The position numbers and the translations under genes were made by a program. A stretch of 64,000 nt of DNA from Bryum argenteum (lineage: Eukaryota > Streptophyta > Bryopsida > Bryales > Bryaceae): NCBI GenBank assembly GCA_037043015.1, contig CM073326.1, positions 5,553,845 to 5,617,844 on the forward strand, written 5' to 3'. Positions 1 to 10,830 of the stretch are shown piece after piece. The notes below the pieces were generated by a model. That model worked only from the letters and a program-made list of their open reading frames with translations, was not told the DNA's origin and searched no databases. Each line of letters opens with the position of its first letter. Positions within the stretch are counted from its first letter, which is position 1.

Positions 1-179
1 TTCTAAAACCGAATGTATAGTTGCGTCCAACCGCCTAAGCTCTCTCTCGATCGGTACTCATGCTGTGGAGTACCATGACCGTGTCGCAATCCACAAATAG
101 ACAAATACGAGAAAAGTGATGCGAAAAGCACAAGTACTGGATCGACTGAAACACACAAAAAAAGATCAAGGAATCTCAC

Positions 180-436
180 GCTGATGTGGGGCTTCGACAC
201 GGAGTCATCAGCAGCGACAGCGGCAGTCTGCATCCCAAACGAACACAAGATCAAAACCCAAGAAGAATTACAATCAAGAAAGCAAAATTTCGATTAACCC
301 AAAACGAATTGCGATCGATTAGGGCACTCACGGAGCCGAGGCGGAAGCTGGAGGCGGCGACGGGCTGCAATGTGCGGTGCAGGAGCTGCTGGCCCTGGGC
401 CTTGGCCAGGCGACGAAGCGCGGTAGCCATAGCCAT
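180..436 (-). CDS. 5' part of a gene for a probable mitochondrial protein (exons 1-2, runs off the window)
   Basis: Exon 1 is 436-332 and exon 2 is 227-180, both on the minus strand, with donors GTGAGT and GTGAGA and acceptor GCAG; both junctions are phase 0. The start is the ATG at 436, in a strong plant context (GCCATGGC); a second ATG follows two codons later. The first 35 residues (MAMATALRRLAKAQGQQ..., then LHRTLQPVAASSFRLGS) are rich in Arg, Ala, Leu and Ser with no acidic residue. That is what is expected of a cleaved mitochondrial presequence. Exon 2 adds TAAVAADDSVSKPHIS. I do not recognise the family from these 51 residues, and the rest of the gene lies left of position 1. A chloroplast destination is possible but less likely given the Arg/Leu helix at the start. 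Confidence 0.6.
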
Positions 437-814
437 GGCTCCTGAGATGGGAATGAGGACTAACAAGTGCAACGAGAGAGGAATGAGGAGGATTTGGTGG
501 GGAGTGAGTCCTCTACTACTTGTTCTTCACCGCATTGTGGACTAAATTCAGGGTGAGAGTGAATGGCGCGTGTTGGAATGGATGGAAACTGTGGTGGAGG
601 GAAAAGCAGGCTGGGCATGATGATGAGGGGATGATGTTGAAGCGGATGGGTGGTCTGTGCTTCCTCCACCACTACTGTTCTGAACAGAATCTCCTCCCTT
701 CGTTATACTTGTGCTTTACCCCCCTGCCCCTCGATCTCGCATTTCCACGTCTCCGACTTCGTCTTCGTCCCAGCCGGTCCACCCGCTCCACGGTCCTCGG
801 GCCCCAATAGCGAT
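437..814. other. Upstream region of the left-edge gene, no further gene seen
   Basis: This stretch is the likely 5' leader and promoter of the minus-strand gene starting at 436. Open frames here are short, overlap on both strands and begin at non-ATG codons or in low-complexity sequence. I see no convincing coding signal. Confidence 0.4.
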
Positions 815-955
815 CCAGTCGGTCTCCTTTCCTATTTCGATAAAGTAAAAGGCATCTGCGGCCAGTCGGTCTCCATTTCTTTTTCTTAAAAGTAAAAAAA
901 AATCTGAGGACAGGCAATCCAGTCGGTCTCCATTTCTTTTTCTTAAAAGTAAAAG
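815..955 (+). repeat. Three-copy minisatellite
   Basis: The phrase CCAGTCGGTCTCC recurs at about 815, 862 and 919. Copies 2 and 3 also share the following TTTCTTTTTCTTAAAAGTAAAA. Spacing is 47 and 57 bp. The first copy is diverged after the shared core. Confidence 0.8.
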
Positions 956-1043
956 ACGAATGCGAATGGGTGATAGACGTATGAGCTATTTTGTGTTCCT
1001 TTTGTTTGAGCTATTTTGTGGTTTATTGTTGGATGTTTAGTAT

Positions 1044-1406
1044 AGCAGGAGCCCCTGACGGGAGGGTATTCCGCCGGGGGAGATACCCGACGCGGAGGGC
1101 GGTAGCCCGACGCGGAGGGTATTTCCCCCGGCGGAATACCCGACCATTGGGGGCTCCTGCTGCGTAACACACTATCCGGTTTTTGGCCACTATTTGTCAA
1201 GTTCCTTTGTATTTGCGTTGCTTATGTAATATAATGTTCATCATACAATTTTTATAATTTTTTTTGTGTTGCCCGGGTTTTTTTCTGTAAGGTGAGAATT
1301 GGAGAGGGCGTTATGTCGTAATGCCCTCTTTGGAGAGGGCAGAGGGCATTACGGGAGGGGAGCTCCCTTCAAATGAAGGAGCCCGAAACCGGACAGTGTG
1401 TTACGT
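1044..1406. repeat. GC-rich nested inverted repeat block
   Basis: AGCAGGAGCCCC at 1044-1055 pairs with its complement at 1150-1161. Inside it, GGGTATTCCGCCGGGGGA at 1064-1081 pairs perfectly with 1124-1141. Within the loop CCCGACGCGGAGGG occurs twice (from 1087 and 1107). A second arm, about CGTAACACACTATCCGGTTT at 1163-1182, pairs with 1386-1405. The block is far more GC-rich than its surroundings. It could be a small non-autonomous DNA transposon or a nested pair; I do not recognise a family or a clear target-site duplication. Confidence 0.7.
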
Positions 1407-1426
1407 GGTATTACCCTCCCTTTCAA

Positions 1427-1459
<33 letters not shown>

Positions 1460-2397
1460 CGATAGTTTTTATTTATAAAAGTTTATTATTGACACACAAG
1501 AAGAGCCCTTTGGAAAATTTTGACCCAAAATGTACTTAGTGACATTTTCGATAATCTTTCTTAATTAAACATTAAAATTTCACAACCATATATTCTTAGG
1601 CAATTTTAATGTGAACATTCTGAAATTGATCTAAAGAACTTTATGTAGATAGATTTTCTAATTTTTGAAAGTGAACATTGGCATGACATGATTGATACAT
1701 ACATGAGCGGGTGGCAAATGAGACTTGTTATATGCTTGGAACTCAACACACTATATTTTGATTCATATGCAAGTAGCTTTCTCATCCCTAGTGATTCAAA
1801 CCATGAAGTGTGAAGCAACCCTAAGTGATCAATTGAAAAAATTGGTGTGTAGTGAATTATTCAAAAGTAAACAAATGTGGTTTTTGTTAAGGTCAATTGC
1901 TAAGTGCTTTTACATATTGAAGAGTAATATTCATGCATGCAAATTCTTATATTCATGACCCTTGCAATTTACAGAGATCATAATATGAGAAGTCATATGC
2001 GACCCCTTGTGTTCGAAAGTGAGTAAGGTGTACATATAGTTAAGGAATTAACTAGATTTTGATGTAAGGGATTGTTGAATCTCTAATTTTAATCTCTATC
2101 CCTCAAATCGAAAAGGCATATGCAAACGTTGTATAGAATTGTGAACACCAAGAACATGACATGACTTGATACCTTCTTTATGTATACAAATTACAAACCT
2201 TAGTATAATTCTGAAGTCTTCACAATCTAATTGATAATGAGCACGTTTTGAAAATTCATGACGATGTATCAACATATTGAGTAGGTTTCTTGGCTACAAA
2301 ATGGTTCGGAAAAACTTACTATATGGAAAGAGACAAATGTCAATTTTCCATACAAATTAAAATTGAGTGAGATGGGCTTGACCCAAGAAAAACCAAC
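1407..2397. other. AT-rich intergenic stretch, no gene seen
   Basis: Holds a run of about 30 T near 1430-1460 and otherwise AT-rich unique-looking sequence. No frame shows codon structure or a family motif. Confidence 0.5.
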
Positions 2398-2503
2398 TAC
2401 TCCCTTTGTCCCATTATAATTTTCCGGTAGGTTCTCTCAAATCTACCTCCAAAGGTAGATTTGAGAGAACCTACCGGAAAATCATAATGGGACAGAGGGA
2501 GTA
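2398..2503. mobile_element. Stowaway-type MITE (Tc1/mariner)
   Basis: A 106-bp near-perfect palindrome starts TACTCCCTTTGTCCCATTAT and ends with the complement, ATAATGGGACAGAGGGAGTA. TA at both edges fits the Tc1/mariner target duplication. The CTCCCT(Y)TGTCCC ends are the hallmark of plant Stowaway MITEs. The arms are about 50 bp and still pair almost without mismatch, so the insertion looks fairly young. It has no coding capacity. Confidence 0.9.
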
Positions 2504-2544
2504 ATATCTAGCTTCCAAGGTATAAATCCTCTTGATCCTTAAAC

Positions 2545-2872
2545 ACCCATGGGGTCTGAAACGGGCAGCCCAAAATTGGATCACAGCATCTTTTGGACTT
2601 GGGCATCATGAATAGACCAATCAATGATGACCTTGCAACCTCCTACAAGCTTATGTACAACCCCAACCTACCTACCACAATCCTTTCAAAGCACAAAATC
2701 ATTCATACAAATTGTGATTTGAAATGTGAAAGATCACTTTTTGAATGCATCAAAAGAAGGTGCCCAGTTTGACATCAAAATATAAGTGAAAAATTGAGTA
2801 CAGTGAGAGCTACAGGGAAGATTCTGTTGGAATCAAGCCCCTCGGGCTTGCTTGGGCGTTAAAGGGTTAAGG
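2545..2872 (+). repeat. Dispersed repeat, inverted copy at 61.7-62.0 kb
   Basis: About 320 bp here, running from a GGGGTCTG...GGGCAGCCCAAAATTGG stretch to CAAGCCCCTCGGGCTTG, reappears reverse-complemented at about 61,690-62,010. Landmarks are conserved in the same order. Both copies abut TTAACCC-like sequence, so this is probably the end of a large inverted-repeat transposon. The family is not named here. Confidence 0.75.
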
Positions 2873-3424
2873 AGAACCACGATATCATTTTACCCGGTAG
2901 AAGATTGAACCGATTCGGGCCTGGAAGATAGTATCGATATAGAAGATATTGATCCGTTGATTGACGTACCTTTTCCAGGCAGATTACTACAAAATGGTAA
3001 CTACAACAGAGTTTTGCGTGTCATCGTTTTGCCATCGAGACGATTGCACGGATGAGCTCATCACAGAGTTTTGTGAATCTCGTACATCCAAGCCGAGATC
3101 TGCATCATTGCGCTAAATCGGTCCCGATCAGAAGCTAATGATTCAGATATGTTGACTTGAGAGTTTCGCTTTTCAGCATTGAGAAACTGGGAGATAAGAT
3201 GAGAATGCCATGTCCTCTAAAAAGTCATACTATGATCTCAGTTATTCATGCTACAAATGCAATACACTTTACCACAACAAACTTCTGCACAGGCATACTT
3301 ACAGGACCACCTAAAGAAACTTCACGAGCTCATTGGTTATCAGGTTGAGTGGTCCTCCAACCAATCAAGACTACTACGGTGTCCAAGGTCTGGTCTTTTT
3401 GTACAAGCCAAGGCAGGAGCTAAT
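2873..3424. other. 3' flank of UBLCP1, no separate gene seen
   Basis: Sequence between the dispersed repeat and the UBLCP1 stop codon; it probably includes the UBLCP1 3' UTR. Open frames on the plus strand here are short and mostly antisense to the UBLCP1 last exon. Confidence 0.4.
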
Positions 3425-5571
3425 CTAGGCCCGCCTTCTTCTTTTGTGTTGATCAGAGTAATCTCTCCATCTCCGATGATCAAGCTCGCCCAAATCATCC
3501 AAATCAGATATAGCAACCAGGTAGTCAGCCAGTCCTAGAAGCTCCTGATCTGTACTACGGTTGATGTGTGCCTTCTTGAAAGGTTTGATTACCAGCCCGT
3601 TTTGAGGATTCATCACAAAGTTCCGCCGCAAATCATCGAACATAATTGTGTTCTTTGCGTTGTAAAACTGCAAAATATCATGTGCAGCTTCATCAGCAAC
3701 TGTGATCAGAAGAGTCAGCAATTAAGGGAGTGCACACTGGTAGAGACTTTGTTTACCTCTGGACACTTTCCCCAAATGACACCAAGCGGTTTGCAATCGA
3801 AAACCCCGTGAGACTCTGATTGCACTGTTATCATGGCCAGATGGTCAACCATAGCCGTCACTTTGTAGTCGGGGTGAGAAAGTACACCAAGCTCCTTCAT
3901 CTTCACCTCCACCCACTTCATGCTGATACCCCCACATCAAGTCAGGAACATCAAATGAATCTCTAAATATAAACTGAGGAGGTCAAGCATCCTGAGTAAA
4001 CGTTTCAAGTCCATACTACAACGAGAGTTTCAAAGCTAGCACTCTCTAGGTGCCCCCTTTCTAAATTTACATAAACAATACTGCTGACCATCGGCTCACC
4101 TGGTTGCTGACCAGATTATAATGTCATAAAACTGGTACGCGGTCGTCAAAAACTCGTGGAGATCTGTCATGAGGTAGCCAAACAACACTTAATTACAAGA
4201 GTTGAGCACGAAGCCTATTCCAAACAAAAGCTCCCCGCATAAGTATCAGGACAATGTTCTGCTACATTACTTACAAGGGCGCATCAATTCACGTGGATTC
4301 TCAGCAATCGAGCGGTGGTCGAATAAAGTGTAGTCGATGTCCAGCACCAAACACTTCTTGCCTGGTCGAGGAGGATTGATCAATGTCAGCTGCCACCAAG
4401 AATTAACAAAAATCCCCATACGTAAGACTCAGGTACTTCCAATTTCTTTGACCGAGACCATCATGACTGAATGAAAAGAGTCTCTCAACGTCAACTAAAG
4501 TCAAGCCTTGCCATAGAGATACAGCACTCTAATGAACAGTCTCTCATGTCAACTAGAGCCAAGCAGTGCCAAAGAAATACAGCACACTCCATCATTTATT
4601 ACGTAAAAACGCAAATTACCTTGAATTGCTCAATTCGACGCTTCAGTTTTTGCTTGTTGACATCCCGATCCATGATATCAACGGTATCTTCTTGACCAAG
4701 CTCAAAATCATCCAAAATCTCAGGCGCATCTACTGGCTCGACCAGAATCTCATCTTCCACAGTCCTGTAAAACTTTGCTATCAGAGACCTGAACGAATAC
4801 TGCAAAATCGAGAGTCCTGTAAAACTTTGCTATCAGAGACCTGAATGAATACTGCAAAATCGAGAGTCCTGTAAAACTTTGCTATCAGAGACCTGAACGA
4901 ATACTGCAAAATCGAATAGGACAACCTGAACGTTCGACGGGGTTAGCCAGTTCTGAACACAATTCATTCAAAATCAGCTGCATGATACAGAGAAGTTGGT
5001 CTTAGAAATTGACATGAGCTATTCTCTTAGCACCGATTGAATACTCAATCCGCACATGAATGCGACATTATACAAAAACTTTGATCCTGATCTCTTTAAT
5101 GATCATCTCATTGGCTGAGGCTTCTTTTAGGGTTATGTGATTCGGCTGGATGAAGATACAACTCATAGACCTGTTCTGAACTATGATGTGGAACAAACAA
5201 GCACTACCAACTGACAGCCTTCAGTTTAGTGCAAAATCGTTAAATAATTCGTGATTCGAAACCCTAATTCACAGCAAATATTTGAAAGAGTGAGCCACGA
5301 ACCCCATCATCATGATCTTGATGGTAGGCTTGAGGTTCAACTGCGAGAGGAGCATGGAATCGTCGGCGGGTTTGACGCCGGCCTTGACATTGAGCAATTT
5401 CTGCCGCTTCGGCAACACATTTGTGACTTCGCAGATCCGGCGTTTCAACTCGCCGACAGTGTCGTCGGCGCACACGCGCACCGTGTACTCCTTCCCGGCC
5501 CACTTGATCGCCATCGTCAACTCCTCCACGCCCGGCAAAGTGCTCGTCGTCGCCCCTTCCGCCGACGCCAT
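3425..5571 (-). CDS. UBLCP1: Ubiquitin-like domain-containing CTD phosphatase 1, complete, six exons
   Basis: Exons (minus): 5571-5303, 4764-4620, 4389-4275, 4163-4100, 3922-3757, 3667-3425, giving 333 residues, close to the plant family length. All junctions are GT-AG and frames join exactly. Residues about 17-90 are a ubiquitin-like domain ([11 protein letters not shown]...ELKRRI...LPKRQKLL). From about 139 follows the HAD/FCP1-type phosphatase domain with catalytic DxDxT as DIDYTLFD (Asp155 nucleophile, Asp157 acid/base), then [17 protein letters not shown] and [17 protein letters not shown]. Known role of the family: nuclear phosphatase that acts on the 26S proteasome and RNA polymerase II CTD Ser5. 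A basic tail (KRRRRA) could aid nuclear import. The start is the first in-frame ATG (5571) at MASAEG; upstream frame begins at a non-ATG codon. Intron 1 ends inside a tandem triplication. Confidence 0.95.
4480..4597 (-). repeat. 59-bp tandem duplication in UBLCP1 intron 2
   Basis: Two diverged copies (4480-4538, 4539-4597), each beginning GTCTCTCA and holding GTCAACTA and ATACAGCAC. They lie within the intron between exons 2 and 3 and end about 20 bp before the exon 2 donor. Confidence 0.7.
4761..4915 (-). repeat. 52-bp tandem triplication carrying the UBLCP1 intron 1 acceptor
   Basis: Three nearly identical copies start at 4761, 4813 and 4865 (plus-strand phrase AGTCCTGTAAAACTTTGCTA). Read on the minus strand, each copy ends GTTTTACAG followed by GACT, so the intron 1 acceptor exists in triplicate. 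Only the copy ending at 4765 keeps the reading frame. Use of either upstream copy adds 52 or 104 nt and shifts the frame. Confidence 0.9.
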
Positions 5572-5787
5572 GGATCCTGACCAATTGTTGGACACACAAA
5601 AATTTCTGTCAATGCAAGGATTTTGAAACGGGAAAATTTTGCGCTCAAGAATGGAGAACACAGCTTTGTCGTCGTCCCTCTGACCTATTTATTGCCTGAG
5701 CCGACGTTTGGTGCCGGTACCATTATGACGGGTATCAATGCGGGTATCAATGCGAGTATAGATACGGGTATCAGTACGGGTATTGTT
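5572..5787 (-). promoter_or_regulatory. UBLCP1 5' leader/promoter region with 12-bp tandem repeats
   Basis: Upstream of the UBLCP1 ATG. From 5728 to 5787 there are five degenerate copies of a 12-bp unit (ACGGGTATCAAT-like). No certain TATA box is seen. Assignment as promoter rests on position only. Confidence 0.4.
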
Positions 5788-6571
5788 CTTGCATGGGCAT
5801 CTGCCGATCTTCCCTGGAAGATGGAACCCAGTTGATACCTCCTCAAGACCCGGTGGTTTTGGAAAAAGCATATACCCTATAACAATGAGATAATGTTGAG
5901 TATATGTAGTACAAAATATTTTGATGGATAATGTATATTCAGCAACAAATCTTGGTATTAGGGGAAACATTGGCACTCTATTAACGTCCGCCTTTTTAGG
6001 TCTTTGTTCTTTTATTACTCTTGTTAGTGTAAATTGTTTGATTTTGTTATTTGGAATGCTTCTTTGTATAGGGTAATGCTTCTTGAAGTCGGTAGACTCA
6101 AAAATGTGAACTTGATGAGGAGAGTGGACGGTGTCCTTAATTTATATATTTTCCGTTTGAGGATGCTATGTTGGGCAAAAGAGCTAAATTTTTTGCTTTG
6201 AATATGGAGGCAGGATATTCTTCACAGAGGTGCATTATGCCAACGATGGTTAATCAATGTGTAGATAACCTAAATCAAGTCATTTATAAGGACTACAGAA
6301 GAGTTGTTCATTAGTTTTATGCGGAGATTAATGTAACGTTCGGGTATCTTTTGGTATATTACACTCTTTTTGAACTCTTAAGAGGTTAGTGTTCACTTTG
6401 GGCCGCCATTGCAATTAGTGTTCCTTCTCATTTCTTCACGCCAGTAGCTGTACCACATTCAATGAATTCCTCTACTTCCAATGACGTTTGTACACTCATA
6501 CATTTAGTGTAACAATTGCAATTAATGTTTGTAAAAATAATTAACAACTCTTGTGTTATGACTTATTAGTG

Positions 6572-6572
<1 letters not shown>
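5788..6572. other. Intergenic, nothing recognised
   Basis: AT-rich sequence without a supportable reading frame, RNA gene or terminal repeat. Confidence 0.4.
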
Positions 6573-6631
<59 letters not shown>

Positions 6632-6703
6632 CACATTAATATACACACTAGTATATACTTACGTCCTCCGGATACACTAAAAATATATATATATATATAT
6701 ATA
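6573..6703. repeat. AT microsatellites
   Basis: A (TA)n run of about 57 bp at 6573-6629, flanked by the inverted pair TTAGTGTAAT / ATTACAC(A)TTAA. A second (AT)n run of about 20 bp follows at about 6683-6703. Confidence 0.95.
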
Positions 6704-7815
6704 TGATTGATTTGTGAGTAAGCTCCCCCTTGTCTATATTTGATGCTCTTCAAAAACTACCCCCTATGTGCAGTTTCCTCGTTGATAGCCCCCTTGCTTT
6801 TTAAGATTTATATCATATCATCGGTTCCCTTGTTCCCAATTCCTCCTCTTCTGTTTTAGTTTTCTATTCTCTATTTTTTTGGTAATGGTTCCCTACTTCC
6901 AAACGTCCATTCCCCCTTCCCATATTCATTCCCGATTCCTCATCCCTCAACTATCCTTCTTGGTTTCCATCATATATACATATATTTCTACTATACATGC
7001 TATACTCTAAAAATCAATAAGAAGGAGCATGTTTGCTAAGGGTTTGTACTCATGTTATGCTCCTACTCGATATCAATGGACAAACTTTGATGGAAACGCT
7101 GCTCAATACAACTCAAGTTCACAAAGGATGCATCGAAGTCACATATATGAAGCCAATACAACAACTACTCTTTGTAAAAGTAATATTAGCTGCCTACCTC
7201 CTATAACAGTAGGAAGACCAAAAATATAAGAAACTCATGAATGAAGCATACATGTTAAGCTGCGCCCATACAACCTCCGTTTCTAGGGAAAAAAACAACT
7301 TCGTAATTGATACTCTATTTACTAAGGTGCATCTTGGATACACAACCTACTAACGATCAATATGCTAAGAGCCTTAGAGAGTCATCCGCTATAAGCAACC
7401 CCTCTTTGAGAAAGTCCTCTCCTGAAAAATCTAGAGCTCATCACTTCTTGAATGCAATGTGGGAAAGATAAGGTGGCTTCGTGAGGAATGTTAGCTCGAC
7501 CAAAAGATTTGGTGGTGTGTGATGTCCAATTTCATACTATGTGCAATATTATACGCATTGTTTTTGAGCCATCTGGTGGATGAAGGTGGATCTCTTATCT
7601 TTATCTTTGTCATTAGTACTTCATGTTGTCAAGCAATAATTCAATCCCAGCAATAATTTAATCTCCCCATGTTTGGAATATATTAAGGATCGTGCCCACC
7701 CATTTTTAGAAACTTGTGCTGAAATCTATGAGTAACTATGGGTCATATCGTACTACTGCAGGAAACGATACTCAAAGAACTGAGGGCCAGAGTTCGTAAA
7801 AAAACGGTAACCCAA
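6704..7815. other. Intergenic, nothing recognised
   Basis: No frame longer than about 70 codons and no family motif. The stretch may hold decayed transposon sequence, but I cannot support a call. Confidence 0.4.
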
Positions 7816-8762
7816 TGTACAGTCGGGTACAGAAATAATTCGAACTGCATTTGAAGGCAGTTTTTGAAAAAAGTTTGAAATGTGCCTGTATACTCAAAAA
7901 TAATCGGAATTGCAATCCGTAAAAGGTGTTGGAACCAAGTCAGAGTGTTTTATACTATCATTGCAAAAAAAGTTCTTTGTTTTTGTAAAAAATTTCAAAG
8001 AACTAAAACTTTACATGTTCCATCCACAATTGACCATTGTCGCTTTGTGCTTCAATTACAATGTTCATTTTCACTTGCAAAATTGATATGAGTGCCATAA
8101 GTTGTTTTTTAGATACTTGAGCTCATTGTTGAATGTTCAAAAATACTTGCTCCCTCTAAACTTTTGAGTTGGAGTAGTTTCGTGATAAGTTTCCAATCAA
8201 CACTTAAGGTGGGAAATTGAGCTTTGATTTAAACTCGGCGAGAATGCTAAAAGAATTTCAGTTTGGCAATGAGCTTATGAAAGTAATGACCCTAACTTTA
8301 TCAAACCATCCTTTAAGTCCTTGTAGGACATTCCTAGTGGTGTGAATGGCTTCACAAAGTTTGAGTAAAATTGAATAGTCACAAGCACATTCTAAGACAT
8401 TCCTCCTACCCAAGAAACAAACAAGGAACGTATCAGTGATTCAATAAGCATGGGCTCAAGTATTCAAAGAACAACTTATGGCACTCATATCAATTTTGCA
8501 AGTGAAAATGAACATTGTAATTGAAGCACAAAGCAACAATGGTCAATTGTGAATGGAACATGTAAAGTTTTAGTTCTTTGAACAAATTTACAAAAACAAA
8601 GCACTTTTTTTGCAATGATAGTATAAAACACTCTGACGTGGTTCCAACGCCTTTTACGGATTGCAATTCCGATCATTTTTGAGTATACAGGCACATTTCA
8701 AACTTTTTTCAAAAACTGCCTTCAAATGCAGTTCGAATTATTTCTGTACCCGACTGTACATA
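7816..8762. mobile_element. 947-bp foldback DNA element with about 315-bp inverted arms
   Basis: The left arm (7816 to about 8130) begins TGTACAGTCGGGTACAG. It is matched in reverse complement by about 8452-8762, which ends CTGTACCCGACTGTACA. Arms are roughly 93-95% alike by eye and even carry matching 69-codon open frames on opposite strands, which is a by-product of the inverted repeat. The central about 320 bp is not repeated and encodes nothing recognisable. Long arms suggest a non-autonomous Mutator-like or other TIR element. I could not find a clean target-site duplication. Confidence 0.8.
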
Positions 8763-9800
8763 CATGGTGAGATTAAAATGCTTTCACATGACAAATCTTG
8801 TTTGTTTAAAAGAAAGGAAATCATCCAAAGTGATTAAACTGGTTGTTAGGTCCTGTGGGCATATCATCAAGGGTAGGTCGAACGGACACTTTATTCACGC
8901 CAACCCTTACGGGTCTGGTGTTCTTCTCTCTTCTCTATGATTAAAATGGAAAATAGACATTCCTGATATATAATAACCAACATTCCAATCACCTCTTTGA
9001 TAAACCAATTTGTCATTATAACACGAAGTGCCAGTGTGGTGCCATGCTTGATCATGCTTCCAAAATTGGCACATATGATGCCATTGCATACCACTCATTG
9101 TTTCTTTCTTTGCCGCACAATGATATCATCCTTTTCATTCACTGAATTAAAACCCTTTGAAAATGCCACTTTTGCAGAACATTATCATTGTAACGAAATT
9201 AAGGTTAAGAAATATAAGAAATTTGGGAGACTTGTAGACAAAGAAACCAAAGAATCCAACAACATTTTCACGGGGTGAAAGCTACTGAGAGCGACCGTAA
9301 GAGAGTAGACATCCAACTTTAGGTGTTGTTCCCTTATCAACTCCAGGGCCGAGGAGCGGTTTGCGGTTTGCGAATCACATACCTCGAGCACACACCTCGA
9401 TCGAGCATATAGCTTTGAAGAGTTCGATATGTCTTAATATCAAACCCAAATTACGATATTGGCTCACCTTTTTTGTTTCTTACATGACTCAAAATTTCAG
9501 TTACTCCAAAAGTGGAAGGAGATCAATATAATGACTCCAACATGAAATCCACGAGAACAAATCACAAGTTGTTGCAACATGCAGCAAATCTTACTGTCAG
9601 AGTACTTAAAATCCAGTAACATGAAGATGGTCCCAAAGCAAGCGTTGTTCACTGACCATTTCAAGCAGACATGCCCCTTCTCTAGCCTCTCGATTAATGT
9701 AAGGGAGCTACAATCACGTGAAGATGTTTCATATTCATCCCTCCACCGCCTTTGATTTGTCGCAGAGACAACACAGTGCAACCTCCGATGCTCGAGCAGT
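8763..9800. other. Intergenic, mostly unrecognised
   Basis: Around 8850-8905 a short phrase related to GCGTGAATAAAGTGTCCGTT is shared in inverted orientation with about 20,220, suggesting a scrap of a dispersed repeat. Otherwise no supportable gene. Confidence 0.35.
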
Positions 9801-10830
9801 GAACCATTAGAACTTACTATGACACGTCTACGATGTAGCCAGTACCGCAATTTGGGTTTAATTCTGACGATCGTTGCTTCACACAATTTCCAGCATTTGT
9901 AGAAGGAAGAGGATCACGAGAAGCAGGGAAGCTATCACACCGCCGGCCATCACGCATCAGATACCCCAATTCTCATATGTGCTTTCAACGTAAGACAATA
10001 CGGTTTGCCTTAATTGCTGTCACAGAATGGTCTGATAGGTGGGCTGATTGCTGCACCTCCTTGCAAGTCTGACACATGTCGAAATCAGCACATGCGTTGT
10101 TATGGTAACCACGTTCAGAAATGACATCGCTGCAGATGCCACAACTTTTGGAGGACATTGTAGGCACCGTGACTGCAAAACAGTGAATCGTTAGAAAGCT
10201 CCGAGAAAAGAGAACGATGGTAAGCTGTTGAATGATTCTGGCAGTGGAACTTACAGCATCAGAGCGAGGGGATCGGCCATCGACTTACGTTAGGACAAAC
10301 CGCTAGAACAAAAACTGTGACACCCTAATCACCATCACTATTTTTGATAGTGAAGACGTGACGTTTGTCGGTGAATGCTTGGCAGACTCTTAGAAAAGGT
10401 TGTGCTTGGAAACTGTTCCTCATATTATCTCTGAGCAGCAAATTTTGAAATGGGTCTTCCGTTGTATCCTAGTTGTAAGCAAGATGAATTTGTCCTAGCA
10501 TAACTCTTATGCTACACACAAAGCTTCTCGCCCTGCTTCAACCTTTGAATTTGAATGAACCGGTGCAATCTGCGAAATGTGCTCATGTACACTTGATCCT
10601 TATGCGTAATGTGCACATGTACACTTGATCATTATGGGTCTGCGTGGCGTAAGCGTAAAGGCGGCTCGCGAACACCTCCGCATCCAATCCATCCTTCCTC
10701 TGATCGTACATGTCTTGCTTCGAGATCGCAACCAGCATGATATCATGTGCCGCCCATGTGAGGGAGTGAAGTCTGACCTACCTCGAACGTGTGCCACCAC
10801 AATTTGTGCGTTCCTATCCCATCGAATCTA
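9800..10830 (-). pseudogene. Decayed C-terminal fragment of a TIR-NB-ARC-LRR-ZZ receptor
   Basis: Minus-strand sequence matches exons 5 and 6 of the receptor locus at 11.4-17.9 kb. About 10,830-10,250 aligns with exon 5 (VVAHVRGRSDF... against VVARDSGWSDL...; later PFHNLVLRDN- and KVCQAFTENR-like stretches). 10,167-9,985 holds a ZZ-like exon reading SCGICSDVISERGYHN then ACADFDMCQTCKEVQQ. The second zinc-ligand pair is incomplete: the Cys expected in GYYC is Asn here. Further down, 9,970-9,800 is a degraded copy of the C-terminal Trp-rich exon. The TIR, NB-ARC and LRR exons are absent. Exon 5 has stops and indels in every frame. A tandem 30-bp duplication (CATGTACACTTGATC, near 10,583 and 10,615) lies in it. 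Confidence 0.75.

Noticed and set aside
5251-5626. Plus-strand and second minus-strand frames of more than 100 codons
   Set aside because: They are antisense or shifted shadows of UBLCP1 exon 1, which has the ubiquitin-like domain.
9497-9886. 129-codon minus-strand frame
   Set aside because: It starts in the decayed receptor C-terminal exon in a shifted frame and runs through its intron, so it is not a gene.
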